Part shown: positions 32,865-42,213 of the stretch, in pieces
How positions within the stretch are numbered: position 1 is the first letter of the stretch
Layout: each line of letters starts with the position of its first letter
DNA from: Agrobacterium vaccinii
GTDB lineage: Bacteria; Pseudomonadota; Alphaproteobacteria; Rhizobiales; Rhizobiaceae
NCBI RefSeq assembly: GCF_021310995.1
Contig: NZ_CP054150.1
Location: forward strand, 1,116,001 to 1,180,000
DNA: 64,000 nt
Direction of reading: 5' to 3'
Notes under the pieces: generated by a model
What the model saw: the letters and a program-made list of their open reading frames with translations, nothing else
Database searches by the model: none
Told to the model about the DNA's origin: nothing
Position numbers and translations under genes: made by a program

Positions 32865-33437
32865 CTAGAAGAAGCGTTCACGAACATAGATCGTGTCACC
32901 GGCAATGACGGGGCCGGATATGATGATTCTGCCAGTCATGACATTGGCATTGATCTTGCGGGTGATATCCACATCGCTCTGATTGGCGCGGGAGGTGAAG
33001 CCACCTGCAACGGCAATCGCATTCTGCGCGGTCATGCCCGGAACATAGGAATACTGGCCAGGCCTGCCGACTTCGCCCATGACGAAGACGGGACGATAGC
33101 GATCGATCTCGATCGTCACGTCAGGGTTCTTGAGGAAGCCCTGCCGAAGCTTTTGTGCGATTCCCGATTCGAGCTGAGAGACGGTCTTGCCGCGCGCTGA
33201 AATCTGACCGACGAGCGGGAAGGCGACATAGCCTGCCTGATCCACAGTGTAAGTGTTTGTCAGATTGGTCTGGTCGAACACATTCACCCGCAACCGATCG
33301 CCGCTATCCAGCCGATAGGGCGCGAGGGCTGCTTCGTTAAAAGCGCGTGGTGCCGGTTTGTACGCTGAACAGCCTGCGAGCATCGCGGCCAAAGCTACGA
33401 CAAGTGCGGGTATCAGGCGTGGGGCAGCGAATGTCAT
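32865..33437 (-). CDS. Polysaccharide export outer-membrane lipoprotein (Wza/ExoF-like)
   Basis: A 190-residue lipoprotein: signal with lipobox LAGC, then the poly_export domain (YRLDSGDRLRVNVFDQTNLT, AFPLVGQISARGKTVSQLES) and a SLBB-like half (VFVMGEVGRPGQYSYVPGMT). It should form the outer-membrane exit of a capsule/EPS secretion system. Shorter than Wza, as usual in Rhizobiales. ATG 33437 is preferred; TTG 33443 is closer to GGAG. It lies upstream of the sugar transferase on the same strand, 331 bases away. Confidence 0.88.
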   Translation of the reverse strand: MTFAAPRLIPALVVALAAMLAGCSAYKPAPRAFNEAALAPYRLDSGDRLRVNVFDQTNLTNTYTVDQAGYVAFPLVGQISARGKTVSQLESGIAQKLRQGFLKNPDVTIEIDRYRPVFVMGEVGRPGQYSYVPGMTAQNAIAVAGGFTSRANQSDVDITRKINANVMTGRIIISGPVIAGDTIYVRERFF

Positions 33438-33638
33438 CCGCAATCATGCTCCAGAGAATTTCTTCACGCAGTTATCGGGTGCGTATGGTTAATGCCGGGT
33501 AAAGAAAAGAATTTTCCCTGTTGCTTTAATAGGATTTAGGAGCGCGAAGCGCGCGGCTTTAACGCTTGCGTTACCGGAAACTCCTATTGTCTCGGTCAAT
33601 GCGGCGGGTGACGTCGCCCTTTGAAACAGAGAAATCTC

Positions 33639-34274
33639 GTGACCAAAAACGCCCCCCATGCCGATGATTTCGATGATGCCACGCAGGAGTGCTTTACCGT
33701 TTCGGTCAACGGTGCGGCGGATTTCCTGTCCATGCGCGGCGCAAAGCCCACTGTCGGCTTGTTTTCACCAAGCGGTGACGATGGCTCGACGGCAAGCGTC
33801 ATGCTGGCGAGATCCATCGCCGAACTCGGTCGTTCCGTCGTTCTGGTGGATATGACTGCATCCGGCTGTCCGACCCGGCTGATGTCGCAGGAGCCGGGGC
33901 TTCCCGGCGTTTCCGATCTTCTTTTTGGTGAAACCGCTTTTGGGGAAACGATTCATCACGACCGGCTGTCCAATGCCCACATCGTGCCGCACGGCAATGC
34001 TCAGCCACAGCACACCGTCCGTGTCATCGAGCGGTTGACGATGGTTCTGCACGCTCTGGCCGATACCTATGACACCGTGCTTCTCGAGTTCGGTGCTGCG
34101 GATGTCGATGGCGTTACGAAACTGCTGAAATATGTCGACGCCGAAATCGTGGTTTCACGACCGGGTGCGGACAGTCCATTGGTCGAGGCGACACTCGATC
34201 AGCTGAAAGCTCTCGGATATGCCGAAGTCGTCATCATGGGTTCGCCGGATACTGGCGAGTCCGCGACGGCTTGA
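33639..34274 (+). CDS. ParA/BY-kinase-like protein with degenerate P-loop
   Basis: A 211-residue protein with a MinD/ParA-type core: GLFSPSGDDGSTASVMLARS occupies the Walker A place but lacks the signature Lys (GST instead of GKT/S). VVLVDMTASGCPTRLMS matches Walker A', and LFGETAFGETIH and VLLEFGAADVDG follow the BY-kinase order. There is no membrane chain-length domain or Tyr tail. Divergent from the export lipoprotein, it probably regulates polysaccharide assembly without normal ATP hydrolysis. GTG 33639 or TTG 33621 may be the start. Confidence 0.65.
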   Translation: MTKNAPHADDFDDATQECFTVSVNGAADFLSMRGAKPTVGLFSPSGDDGSTASVMLARSIAELGRSVVLVDMTASGCPTRLMSQEPGLPGVSDLLFGETAFGETIHHDRLSNAHIVPHGNAQPQHTVRVIERLTMVLHALADTYDTVLLEFGAADVDGVTKLLKYVDAEIVVSRPGADSPLVEATLDQLKALGYAEVVIMGSPDTGESATA

Positions 34275-34277
34275 GAA

Positions 34278-34490
34278 TCACTTCAGCTGTTTGGGACCAG
34301 CCATCCATTTGATGATGAGCATGGCCGGTAAAATCCACAGCACGCCCGAAACCACGAAATAGCCGAGATGTACCCACCACGGCTGCGTCGCCAGCATTGC
34401 CGATGCAAAGCTCGTCGCGATCACCGCATAGGCGACCACCAGCGCTATGATGATGATGGTGCCAATAAATGATCTGAGGCGCTGTGGCAT
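34278..34490 (-). CDS. DUF2842 small membrane protein
   Basis: A 70-residue protein from ATG 34490 with two transmembrane helices (IGTIIIIALVVAYAVIATSF and HLGYFVVSGVLWILPAMLII) ending KWMAGPKQLK. This is the alphaproteobacterial DUF2842 family of unknown role. It converges with the ParA-like gene, 4 bases away. Confidence 0.8.
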   Translation of the reverse strand: MPQRLRSFIGTIIIIALVVAYAVIATSFASAMLATQPWWVHLGYFVVSGVLWILPAMLIIKWMAGPKQLK

Positions 34491-34637
34491 GCCGTTTTTC
34501 GCTCCCTTGAAACTCTCGACGCTTATACAGCCGCGACCCAATGCCGCAAAGCTTATTGGCGGCGCGGACGGGTATGAGGGCTTGTTTTGCACGGTGCGTT
34601 GTTGCAAACCATCGAAAAGACTTGTGGAGTGTCAAGA

Positions 34638-35747
34638 ATGCAGGCGAACACGGTGGCCAACGCTGAAACCTCTGTCGAACAGCGAGCGCTGAAGAGCAGA
34701 GAAAAAGACCGTCGTCTTCTGCGTATCTGGTTGCGGGTCGTTCTGTTCACGCTGTTCTGTCTCGTACTCGTCGGGGGCGCCACGCGCCTGACGGAATCAG
34801 GACTTTCCATCACCGAATGGAAGCCCATCCACGGTGCCATTCCGCCGCTTTCCGTGGCCGAGTGGGAAGAGGAATTCCAGCTTTACAAGCGCATTCCGCA
34901 ATATCAGGAAATCAACAAGGGCATGTCGCTGGGCGAGTTCAAAACCATCTTCTGGTGGGAATGGGCGCATCGCCTGCTGGCCCGCGCAATCGGCCTGATC
35001 TTCGCGCTGCCGCTGGCCTATTTCTGGCTGACGGGCCGGATCGAAAAGCGCCTGAAGCTGCCGCTGGTGGGCCTGCTGGCGCTGGGTGGTTTTCAGGGCT
35101 TCGTCGGCTGGTGGATGGTGTCATCAGGCCTCGTCAACCGCACGGATGTTTCGCAATATCGCCTCGCCACCCATCTAACCATCGCCTGCCTGATCTTTGC
35201 GGGATGCATGTGGATTTTGCGCGGCCTTTCGCTTCATTCCCCGCAGGCGTCGAACGAACGGCAGGGCAGGGGTTTCGCCGCCTTGTTGGCGTGTCTCTGT
35301 CTTTTCCAGATTTATCTCGGCGCACTGGTCGCAGGCCTGAATGCCGGGCTTTCCTACAATACATGGCCGTTAATGGATGGCTCGCTTGTTCCCGGCGACC
35401 TCTTCATTCAAAATCCTTGGTGGATCAACGTCTTCGAAAACCCGAAGACCGTCCAATTCATCCACCGCCTCGGTGCCTACGTGCTGTTTGCTGCAACGCT
35501 GTGGAACATGGTCTACCTTTGCCGCACATTGCCGAATAGCCCACATGCTCGCCGCTCCGTGCTGTTCTTCGTGCTGGTCTGCATTCAGGCCGGGCTCGGC
35601 ATCACCACGCTGCTGATGCACGTCGATATCCATGTCGCGTTGGCACACCAAGGCATGGCGCTGCTGGTCCTGGCATTCGCGATTGCCCACTGGCGCGGAT
35701 TTGTGGGGGAGTATCCTGTGGACGTGAAGGCAATCGCAAAGAACTGA
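34638..35747 (+). CDS. ctaA: Heme A synthase (CtaA/COX15)
   Basis: A 369-residue type 2 heme A synthase with eight transmembrane helices. It converts heme O to heme A for cytochrome c oxidase. Typical features: LVGGATRLTESGLSITEWKP in the first helix-loop, FKTIFWWEWAHRLLARAIGL with the heme-ligand His, SQYRLATHLTIA and the late VQFIHRLGAYVLF and VALAHQGMALLVL His residues. ATG 34638 follows GTGGAG; an upstream in-frame extension is unlikely. Confidence 0.95.
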   Translation: MQANTVANAETSVEQRALKSREKDRRLLRIWLRVVLFTLFCLVLVGGATRLTESGLSITEWKPIHGAIPPLSVAEWEEEFQLYKRIPQYQEINKGMSLGEFKTIFWWEWAHRLLARAIGLIFALPLAYFWLTGRIEKRLKLPLVGLLALGGFQGFVGWWMVSSGLVNRTDVSQYRLATHLTIACLIFAGCMWILRGLSLHSPQASNERQGRGFAALLACLCLFQIYLGALVAGLNAGLSYNTWPLMDGSLVPGDLFIQNPWWINVFENPKTVQFIHRLGAYVLFAATLWNMVYLCRTLPNSPHARRSVLFFVLVCIQAGLGITTLLMHVDIHVALAHQGMALLVLAFAIAHWRGFVGEYPVDVKAIAKN

Positions 35748-35785
35748 AAATCGTGAGCCGAAATGAGACCGCCTTCGACTGGAAC

Positions 35786-36646
35786 CTAAGATAGCGATCT
35801 GGCGACGTTGATGAAAGCGAGACGCTCGCGAGCGTTTTTGCTCTCATCGAGCGGTATCCCATCCTCCAGCGACCAGCAAATCGACAGGCCTGCATGCGCA
35901 ATGGCGTAGTTCAGGATTTTTTCTTCCGAACAGTCGAGCTTCCGGGCGAACTGGTTTCTCAAGGCGCTGATCCTCTGTGGATCAACGATGTCATGGAAAG
36001 CGCCGATCGGATTTCCAAAGACATTCGCAACATCATAGGCGGTATCACCGAGTAGTCCTTGCGGGTCTATAGCGAGCCATCCGCGTGCGCTGCCGGAGAT
36101 GATGTTTTCGTGGTGAAGGTCTCCGTGTAGAGGCCGGATATTCTGTTGGTTGGCTAAAAGCATGCTTGCCACCTCTGCACAAAAGCGCAGCGGTTCTTTG
36201 AGACGAATGTCTTGCTCGATCTTCACCCGTGCAAAGAGTGCTTGGAAGTGCTGGTCGAGTGGGGTGAGGCCTTGCGGGATGTCTCGCTGCTGCTGTGAGT
36301 GTAGCCTCTGTATGACATCGGCGATGACGGTGTTCGATGCTGCTTCGCCGTTCATGAGGCGATAGTCTCGAAGAGTAACGTGGCCCGCGTCTTCGAGCAG
36401 GCATACGGTTCCCTCTCGTTCCAACATGCGCACCGCGCCTACGCCGTTTCGCCAATCCAGAAATGCCATGCCGGGCAGTTCACCCATGCCGCGTGGCTTC
36501 AGAGATTTCAGGATCGCTGTCGCGCCACTCTCCAGCGTTACGCGAAAGACGACGCTGCTGGCGGTGTCAGCAATGAGAAAGGCGGAGGATATGCTCCACC
36601 GCCTTGCAAGTTCAACTGGAATGCTTTCGGGCAGATTTTCAATCAT
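35786..36646 (-). CDS. APH(6)/hydroxyurea-kinase-type phosphotransferase
   Basis: A 286-residue APH-fold kinase of the aminoglycoside/hydroxyurea resistance family: N-lobe [19 protein letters not shown] with [12 protein letters not shown] (ATP-site Lys), Brenner motif [12 protein letters not shown] and DFG-equivalent [17 protein letters not shown]. The true substrate is unknown; chromosomal copies in soil bacteria often act on metabolites. Its ATG overlaps the argC stop (ATGA), so it is cotranscribed with argC. Confidence 0.85.
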   Translation of the reverse strand: MIENLPESIPVELARRWSISSAFLIADTASSVVFRVTLESGATAILKSLKPRGMGELPGMAFLDWRNGVGAVRMLEREGTVCLLEDAGHVTLRDYRLMNGEAASNTVIADVIQRLHSQQQRDIPQGLTPLDQHFQALFARVKIEQDIRLKEPLRFCAEVASMLLANQQNIRPLHGDLHHENIISGSARGWLAIDPQGLLGDTAYDVANVFGNPIGAFHDIVDPQRISALRNQFARKLDCSEEKILNYAIAHAGLSICWSLEDGIPLDESKNARERLAFINVARSLS

Positions 36647-37569
36647 GCCGAAAGCATGAGTTCCATGTTCTGGACCGCAGCGCCCGATGCACCCTTGCCG
36701 AGATTGTCAAGCACGGCAACGAGATTGATCTGTTCGTCGCTGCCGAACACGAAGAGCTTCATTATGTCCTGGTTGACCAGTTCTTCGGCGTCGATACGAC
36801 TTAGCGAACGGCTGTCCTCAAGGGACACGACCTGCACGATGTCCTGGCCGGCGTAATGCGCGACCAGAGCGGCGTGGATGGTCTCGACACTGGTGCCCTC
36901 CTTCAGGTCAGCGAGGAACAGCGGTACCTGAACGATCATGCCCTGCGGAAACCGCCCGACGGATGGCGAAAAAAGGGGCGAGCGGTCGAGCTGGCCGTGG
37001 ATTTTCATTTCCGGCACATGCTTGTGCTTCAGGGTCAGGCCGTAGAGAAAATTATTGGCGCTGATAGTGTCGTCGCGGCTCTGGTCTTCCATTTGCGCAA
37101 TCATCTGCTTGCCGCCGCCGGTGTAACCGGACACAGCGTTGACGCTGACCGGATAGCCATCCGGCAGAATGCCAGACACGCGCAAAGGGCGAATGAGGCC
37201 GATGGCACCAGTGGGATAGCAGCCAGGATTGGCAACGAACCGGGCGGAACGCACTTTCTCTGCCTGCGCCTTGTCCATCTCGGCAAAGCCATAGGCCCAG
37301 TCCTGATGAACCCGATATGCCGTCGAGGTATCGATGATGCGGACCTTATTGTTGCCGGACACCATGGTCACGGCTTCCTTGGAGGCATCATCCGGCAGGC
37401 ATAGGATCGAGATGTCCGCATTGTTGAGCATATCTTCCCGCATGGCTGCATTGCGACGCTCTGCCTCGGGAATGGACAGCAGTTCGATATCGCGGCGGTC
37501 GGCAAGGCGGGTGCGGATCTGCAAGCCTGTGGTGCCGTGTTCGCCGTCGATGAAGATTTTCGCTGTCAT
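36643..37569 (-). CDS. argC: N-acetyl-gamma-glutamyl-phosphate reductase, type 2
   Basis: A 308-residue ArgC of the shorter type 2 class, third step of arginine synthesis. NADPH site [20 protein letters not shown], catalytic Cys in [18 protein letters not shown], and HVPEMKIHG with the conserved His are visible. ATG 37569 is the family start; the upstream extension is not conserved-looking. Followed by the APH-like kinase. Confidence 0.95.
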   Translation of the reverse strand: MTAKIFIDGEHGTTGLQIRTRLADRRDIELLSIPEAERRNAAMREDMLNNADISILCLPDDASKEAVTMVSGNNKVRIIDTSTAYRVHQDWAYGFAEMDKAQAEKVRSARFVANPGCYPTGAIGLIRPLRVSGILPDGYPVSVNAVSGYTGGGKQMIAQMEDQSRDDTISANNFLYGLTLKHKHVPEMKIHGQLDRSPLFSPSVGRFPQGMIVQVPLFLADLKEGTSVETIHAALVAHYAGQDIVQVVSLEDSRSLSRIDAEELVNQDIMKLFVFGSDEQINLVAVLDNLGKGASGAAVQNMELMLSA

Positions 37570-37789
37570 GTCCTTATCCTGAACTTTCAATGGGTTGAGG
37601 GAATATGCGGAATCAGTTTGCAAAGCGCTTGAATCAATCTGTCAGCCCGCTTTCGCAGGCCGCCCAGCACGCAGGCCATGCATATACAATGCAACGGGGG
37701 CCCCTGCAATGGTAGCGGTGCACCTGCCGGATGATCACGGAGACATCACCTAGCTAAGCTGAGACTGGTTTTCGATGAATGAGACAACA

Positions 37790-37838
37790 AAAAAAGGCGG
37801 AGCCGAAGCCCCGCCTTTTCGTATTCGTATTCGTATTC
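37790..37838 (-). terminator. Terminator of rplM-rpsI plus GTATTC triplet repeat
   Basis: On the minus strand AAGGCGGGGC-TTCG-GCTCCGCCTT forms a strong UUCG hairpin followed by eight T, 30 bases past rpsI. Between the stop codon and the hairpin GTATTC is repeated three times (37821-37838). The remaining gap 37570-37789 contains the argC promoter area and no gene. Confidence 0.88.
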
Positions 37839-37847
37839 CGTTGCGAA

Positions 37848-38315
37848 TTAACGCTTGGAGAACTGGAAGGAACGGCGAGCCTTGGCCTTACCGTACTTCT
37901 TACGTTCAACAACACGGCTGTCGCGGGTCAAGAAGCCACCCTTCTTCAGAGCTGGGCGCAGGCCCGGTTCGAAGTAGGTGAGGGCCTTGGAAAGACCGTG
38001 GCGAACTGCACCGGCCTGGCCGGAAAGACCGCCGCCTGCAACAGTTGCGATGATGTCGAACTGGCCAGCGCGAGCTGCTGCAACGAGCGGCTGCTGAAGG
38101 ATCATCTGCAGGACGGGACGGGCGAAGTATGCCGAGAAGTCGCGACCGTTGATGATGATCTTGCCGGAACCAGCCTTGACCCATACGCGGGCTACGGCGT
38201 TCTTGCGCTTGCCGGTCGCGTAGGAGCGGCCGAGAGTGTCAACCTTGCGGACGTGCACGGGAGCAGAAGCTTCCGATGCAGGGGCGAGGTCTTTCAGGGA
38301 GGAAAGATCGGCCAT
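37848..38315 (-). CDS. rpsI: 30S ribosomal protein S9
   Basis: A 155-residue uS9 with a usual alphaproteobacterial N-terminal extension. [20 protein letters not shown], the [19 protein letters not shown] stretch and the C-terminal [16 protein letters not shown], which reaches the P-site tRNA, are all present. It follows rplM by 2 bases in the standard operon. Confidence 0.97.
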   Translation of the reverse strand: MADLSSLKDLAPASEASAPVHVRKVDTLGRSYATGKRKNAVARVWVKAGSGKIIINGRDFSAYFARPVLQMILQQPLVAAARAGQFDIIATVAGGGLSGQAGAVRHGLSKALTYFEPGLRPALKKGGFLTRDSRVVERKKYGKAKARRSFQFSKR

Positions 38316-38317
38316 TA

Positions 38318-38782
38318 TCAGGCGCTCCTTACGTTCTTGCTGTTCAGCTGTGCCACGTCGAGAACGACTGGCTGCTGTGCTTCATGCGGATGGTTGGAAC
38401 CGGCGTAAACGCGGAGGTTCTTCATCTGGCGACGGCCAAGAGGACCACGGGGAATCATACGCTCGATTGCCTTTTCGAGAACGCGCTCCGGGAAGCGGCC
38501 TTCGATGATCTGGCGAACGGTACGTTCCTTGATGCCACCTGGGTAACCAGTGTGCCAGTAGTACTTCTTGTCGGAATACTTCTTGCCGGTGAAAACGCAC
38601 TTTTCAGCGTTGATGATGATAACGTTATCGCCATCGTCAACGTGCGGTGTGTACGTTGCCTTGTGCTTACCGCGCAGGCGGGTTGCAACAACAGTGGCGA
38701 GGCGACCAACAACGAGGCCTTCGGCGTCGATGATGACCCACTTCTTCTCCACCTCAGCAGGCTTCTGAACGAAAGTAGACAT
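38318..38782 (-). CDS. rplM: 50S ribosomal protein L13
   Basis: A 154-residue uL13: [40 protein letters not shown], then [20 protein letters not shown] and the [20 protein letters not shown] signature. First gene of the rplM-rpsI operon; an inverted repeat sits in its 5' leader. Confidence 0.97.
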   Translation of the reverse strand: MSTFVQKPAEVEKKWVIIDAEGLVVGRLATVVATRLRGKHKATYTPHVDDGDNVIIINAEKCVFTGKKYSDKKYYWHTGYPGGIKERTVRQIIEGRFPERVLEKAIERMIPRGPLGRRQMKNLRVYAGSNHPHEAQQPVVLDVAQLNSKNVRSA

Positions 38783-38811
38783 TCTTTTAACTTTCTCTAG
38801 GACCCGTCACA

Positions 38812-38848
38812 CTCAAGCAGAGCATGCGGGCGTTTTTTGTTGCTTGAG
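38812..38848 (-). promoter_or_regulatory. Stem-loop in the rplM leader
   Basis: CTCAAGCA and TGCTTGAG (8-bp perfect arms, 21-base loop) lie 30 bases upstream of the rplM ATG. On the minus-strand RNA the loop carries ACAAAAAACGCCCGC. It may be an autoregulatory ribosomal-protein leader or the end of a structured 5' UTR; no T-run follows the second arm. Confidence 0.45.
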
Positions 38849-39026
38849 GCTGAGCACATAGGCGCAGCCGGAATGACCGTATTTCCAGGGAAATTCTGTC
38901 TGCGGCGCTTATAGGCGGTGCGGAAAATTCCGTCAATGTTACTGTTTTCTAGCGTCGCAAAAATTGGCTTTTAAAATCAATAGCTTGGTAATGTGGTTTT
39001 ATGATACCACAATAAAAACGTCTGAT

Positions 39027-39863
39027 TCAGCCCAGTCTCATGGTCAAAACACCCAAGGCGATGATTGCGCCTGCGATATAGCGCCAGACACTGGCCCTTT
39101 CTTTCAGGATGACGACGGAGATAAGGATGGCAAAGAGAATGGACGTTTCCCGCAGGGCCGCGACCACTGCGACGGGTGCTTTGGTCATCGCCCAGAGCGC
39201 CAGACCATAGGACAGGATCGATCCCGCACCACCGGCCAGTCCCCGCCACCAGTTGCCGCGCACATGATTGACGACAGGTTCCCATCCCCGCTGATGGAAT
39301 GCCCAACCAAACAACAGGATTGGCGGCAAAAGGGACATCCACAATGTGTAGGAAATCGGGCTTGATGAAAGCCGCGCGCCGACCCCATCGACAAATGTGT
39401 AGCCAGCGATAACAACTGCGTTGATCAACGCCAGCAAAATCGGGTGACGCCCGCCATGCCGCGCCTCGAAGGCGAGAGTGATAATGCCAGCGGAGATGAT
39501 TGCGATGCCCGCGAGAGCCGCAAGGCCCAGCGTTTCGCCCAGAAAGAGATTGCTGCTGGCAGCGACGATCAGTGGAGCGACACCGCGCATGATGGGATAG
39601 ACCAGACCGATATCACCCACCGTATAGGCCGCCGCAACCAGGCGGAAATAGGCGAACTGCAATATCGCTGAGATGACGAGAAACGGCAGAGCTACGGTGC
39701 CGGGAAGCGGGAGAAACGGCAGAAGCGGAATACAACAGGCCGCGGCGCCGGCGGCAATCAGGCTCGCGTCCAGTGCTTTGTCCACGCCGGATTTGACCAG
39801 CGCATTCCAGCCGGCATGCAGCAATGCCCCCAGCAAAACCAACAGCAATACATCAATCGACAC
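39027..39863 (-). CDS. EamA/DMT-family permease
   Basis: A 278-residue inner-membrane protein with about ten hydrophobic helices in two EamA halves. Conserved bits are GALLHAGWNALVKSG, LVYPIMRGVAPLIVA at the end of half one and VAALRETSILFAILIS with LKERASVWRYIAGAIIALGV at the end of half two. It is a drug/metabolite transporter-type carrier; substrate unknown. Confidence 0.88.
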   Translation of the reverse strand: MSIDVLLLVLLGALLHAGWNALVKSGVDKALDASLIAAGAAACCIPLLPFLPLPGTVALPFLVISAILQFAYFRLVAAAYTVGDIGLVYPIMRGVAPLIVAASSNLFLGETLGLAALAGIAIISAGIITLAFEARHGGRHPILLALINAVVIAGYTFVDGVGARLSSSPISYTLWMSLLPPILLFGWAFHQRGWEPVVNHVRGNWWRGLAGGAGSILSYGLALWAMTKAPVAVVAALRETSILFAILISVVILKERASVWRYIAGAIIALGVLTMRLG

Positions 39864-40387
39864 GGGCGACTCGCAATGTTTCTCGTTTGATCGAACCCTA
39901 TGCTTTCATGCGGCGAGTTGCACCGGGGTATGAAAGATAATGTCAGTCAGCCACCGGCTCAAAGCCTAGGTAATAAGTGCCGTGATGCAACTCTAGAATG
40001 TTTTCTGGGTTTTGGCTTGGAAGATCAAAATTAAGAGTTTTGATGATTTGGGCGAAAAATGAAACGATTGAACCGCCGGTCAATGAAAAAATCCAACGTT
40101 CGGAAGCCATATTTCAGTTTGAAGTGGCGTATTTTTGTCAAATAACGATTGAGTATTAAACAGTTCATCGATGTAACATATTTTGCTAATGTAACTATGA
40201 GTAGTTTCTAAAATGCGAGTGAACAGATGCGGTACAAAAAAAGTACGATTGGTGATTGGGCAAAAGGTTAGCGCAAACATTATGGTTGTGCCAATTTTCG
40301 TAAAGTTACAGGGCTTTGTGAAAACACTTTTCTCAACCACTATGAGATGCGGCAAAAGACTGAGCATGCCGATATTTGGAGGAAACG
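39864..40387. other. AT-rich intergenic region
   Basis: Over 500 bases between the divergent EamA and CoA-binding genes. It is clearly AT-richer than its surroundings. Short ORFs of 64-95 codons on both strands have no good ribosome site and no recognisable sequence, so I do not call them. It may be a decayed insertion or an extended promoter region. Confidence 0.4.
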
Positions 40388-40822
40388 ATGAACCACGATG
40401 TCTATGATGACGACTACATCCGCCGCGTTCTGAAGGATGTCAAAACCATCGCGTTGGTGGGCGCGTCACCCAATCCGGCGCGGCCAAGCAACGGCGTTAT
40501 GAATTTCCTGTTGTCGAAGGGCTACTCGGTTTTTCCCGTCAATCCGGGGCAAGAGGGCAAGGATATCTTGGGCAGGCAGGTCTACGCCAAGCTGGCAGAC
40601 ATTCAGGAGCCGATCGACATGGTCGATGTGTTCAGAGCAGCGGAGTTTTTGCCAGCCATCGTGGAGGAAGTCATCTTGCTGTCGCCCCGACCCAAGTTTA
40701 TCTGGGGGCAACTTTCCGTCCGCCACGATGATGCCGCCGCCAAGGCTGAGGCCTATGGCATAGAAGTGGTGATGGACCGGTGCCCCGCAATTGAGTATCC
40801 GCGTCTCAATATCGTATCATAG
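40388..40822 (+). CDS. CoA-binding domain protein (YccU type)
   Basis: A 144-residue Rossmann protein of the CoA_binding_2/YccU family: IRRVLKDVKTIALVGASPNP with the Gly-rich turn, then RPSNGVMNFLLSKGYSVFPV, and a C-terminal CPAIEYPRL. ATG 40388 follows AGGAAACG. It likely binds CoA or a nucleotide; the reaction is unknown. metY follows 87 bases downstream with its own leader. Confidence 0.85.
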   Translation: MNHDVYDDDYIRRVLKDVKTIALVGASPNPARPSNGVMNFLLSKGYSVFPVNPGQEGKDILGRQVYAKLADIQEPIDMVDVFRAAEFLPAIVEEVILLSPRPKFIWGQLSVRHDDAAAKAEAYGIEVVMDRCPAIEYPRLNIVS

Positions 40823-40847
40823 TTAGCATAAGTCGCACTTATCATTC

Positions 40848-40906
40848 GCCTTGAGGGCGTTATTATCCCTCTGCTCTCAAGGCAGGAAAAACATAAATCG
40901 GAGGGA
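40848..40906 (+). ncRNA. Candidate H-type pseudoknot leader of metY (riboswitch-like)
   Basis: Arm GCCTTGAG (40848-40855) pairs perfectly with CTCAAGGC (40876-40883). The loop hexamer TCCCTC (40866-40871) is complementary to GAGGGA (40901-40906), which includes most of the metY ribosome site GGAGGG, 4 bases before ATG. An A-rich linker (AGGAAAAACATAAATCG) joins the two. This is the layout of SAM-II/SAM-V-type translational riboswitches, although it does not match the SAM-II consensus as I remember it. Confidence 0.45.
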
Positions 40907-40909
40907 CAC

Positions 40910-42193
40910 ATGTCAGAGAATAATCCGGGCTTTTCGACACTGGCAATTCACGCCGGAGCCGAGCCAGACCCAACGACAGGCGCACGCGCCACGCCGATCT
41001 ACCAGACGACAGCATACGAATTCCGTGATTCCGATCACGCTGCTGCGCTATTCGGGCTGAAGGAATTCGGTAACATCTACACCCGCATCATGAACCCGAC
41101 GCAAGCGGTGCTGGAAGAGCGCGTTGCAGCCCTCGAAGGCGGCACGGCGGCTTTGGCCGTTGCGTCTGGCCACGCAGCGCAGTTGCTCGTGTTCCACACG
41201 CTCCTGCAATCTGGCGATAATTTCGTCGCGGCCCGCCAGCTTTACGGTGGCTCCATCAACCAGTTCGGCCATTCCTTCCAGAATTTCGGCTGGCAGGTGC
41301 GGTGGGCGGATGCGGCGGATTCCGGCAGTTTCGAAAGCGAGATCGATGAGCGCACCAAGGCGATCTTCATCGAGAGCCTGGCCAACCCCGGTGGCACTTT
41401 CGTCGATATCGCAGCCATTGCAGAAGTCGCCCATAAGCACGGCCTCCCGCTGATCGTGGATAACACCATGGCGAGCCCTTATCTGCTGCGCCCAATCGAA
41501 CATGGTGCCGATATCGTCGTGCACTCGCTCACCAAGTTCCTCGGCGGCCATGGCAACTCCATGGGTGGAATCATCATCGATGGCGGCACCTTCGACTGGT
41601 CGGCCAGCGACAAATTCCCGGCATTGTCCAAGCCGCGACCAGAATATTCCGGCGTCGTGCTGCACCAGACATTCGGCAACTTCGCTTTTGCCATTGCAAC
41701 CCGTGTCCTTGGCTTGCGAGACCTTGGCCCATCCATCGCGCCATTCAACGCGTTTCTGATTCTCACTGGCATCGAGACGCTGGCCTTGCGTGTTCAACGC
41801 CATTCGGACAACGCTCTTGCCGTGGCCAAATGGTTGAACGCACATCCAAAAGTCGGCTGGGTCAATTATGCCGGTCTTGAGGACAGCGACAATCACGCGC
41901 TGCAACAGCGTTATTCGCCAAAGGGGGCAGGGTCTGTCTTTACATTCGGTGTGAAGGACGGTTATGCGGCAGGCAAGGCCATCGTCGAAGGTTTGCAACT
42001 GTTCTCGCACGTCGCCAACATCGGTGATACGCGCTCGCTCGTCATCCATCCGGCCTCCACCACCCATGCCCAGCTGACGCCAGAGCAACAGACGGCGGCA
42101 GGTGCCGGACCGGACGTCGTGCGTCTGTCCGTCGGCATCGAAGACGTAAAGGACATCATCGCAGACCTCGAGCAGGCGCTCGCAAAGGTCTGA
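40910..42193 (+). CDS. metY: O-acetylhomoserine sulfhydrylase (MetY)
   Basis: A 427-residue PLP enzyme of the Cys/Met metabolism family that makes homocysteine from O-acetylhomoserine and sulfide. [40 protein letters not shown], the PLP Asp in [16 protein letters not shown] and the PLP Lys in [16 protein letters not shown] are all present. Length is typical for MetY. Its ribosome site may be masked by the upstream pseudoknot, suggesting feedback by a methionine-pathway metabolite. Confidence 0.95.
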   Translation: MSENNPGFSTLAIHAGAEPDPTTGARATPIYQTTAYEFRDSDHAAALFGLKEFGNIYTRIMNPTQAVLEERVAALEGGTAALAVASGHAAQLLVFHTLLQSGDNFVAARQLYGGSINQFGHSFQNFGWQVRWADAADSGSFESEIDERTKAIFIESLANPGGTFVDIAAIAEVAHKHGLPLIVDNTMASPYLLRPIEHGADIVVHSLTKFLGGHGNSMGGIIIDGGTFDWSASDKFPALSKPRPEYSGVVLHQTFGNFAFAIATRVLGLRDLGPSIAPFNAFLILTGIETLALRVQRHSDNALAVAKWLNAHPKVGWVNYAGLEDSDNHALQQRYSPKGAGSVFTFGVKDGYAAGKAIVEGLQLFSHVANIGDTRSLVIHPASTTHAQLTPEQQTAAGAGPDVVRLSVGIEDVKDIIADLEQALAKV

Positions 42194-42213
42194 TCAAAAA
42201 AGGAAGGTCGCTC

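Noticed and set aside
35786..36646. Acquired antibiotic-resistance gene
   Set aside because: It is an APH(6)-like kinase but is embedded in a housekeeping operon with argC, with no mobile-element traces; resistance cannot be claimed.
37821..37838. CRISPR-like or satellite repeat
   Set aside because: Only three copies of a 6-base unit, without spacers; a simple repeat next to the rpsI terminator.
40080..40367. 95-codon minus-strand ORF in the AT-rich gap before the CoA-binding gene
   Set aside because: No ribosome site and no recognisable protein pattern; chance ORFs are expected in AT-rich sequence.
40848..40883. Terminator of the CoA-binding gene
   Set aside because: The stem is followed by AGGAAAAAC rather than T; the loop-SD complementarity fits an RNA switch better.
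41048..42088. 346-codon minus-strand ORF inside metY
   Set aside because: metY is unambiguous; the antisense frame lacks any start signal or motif.
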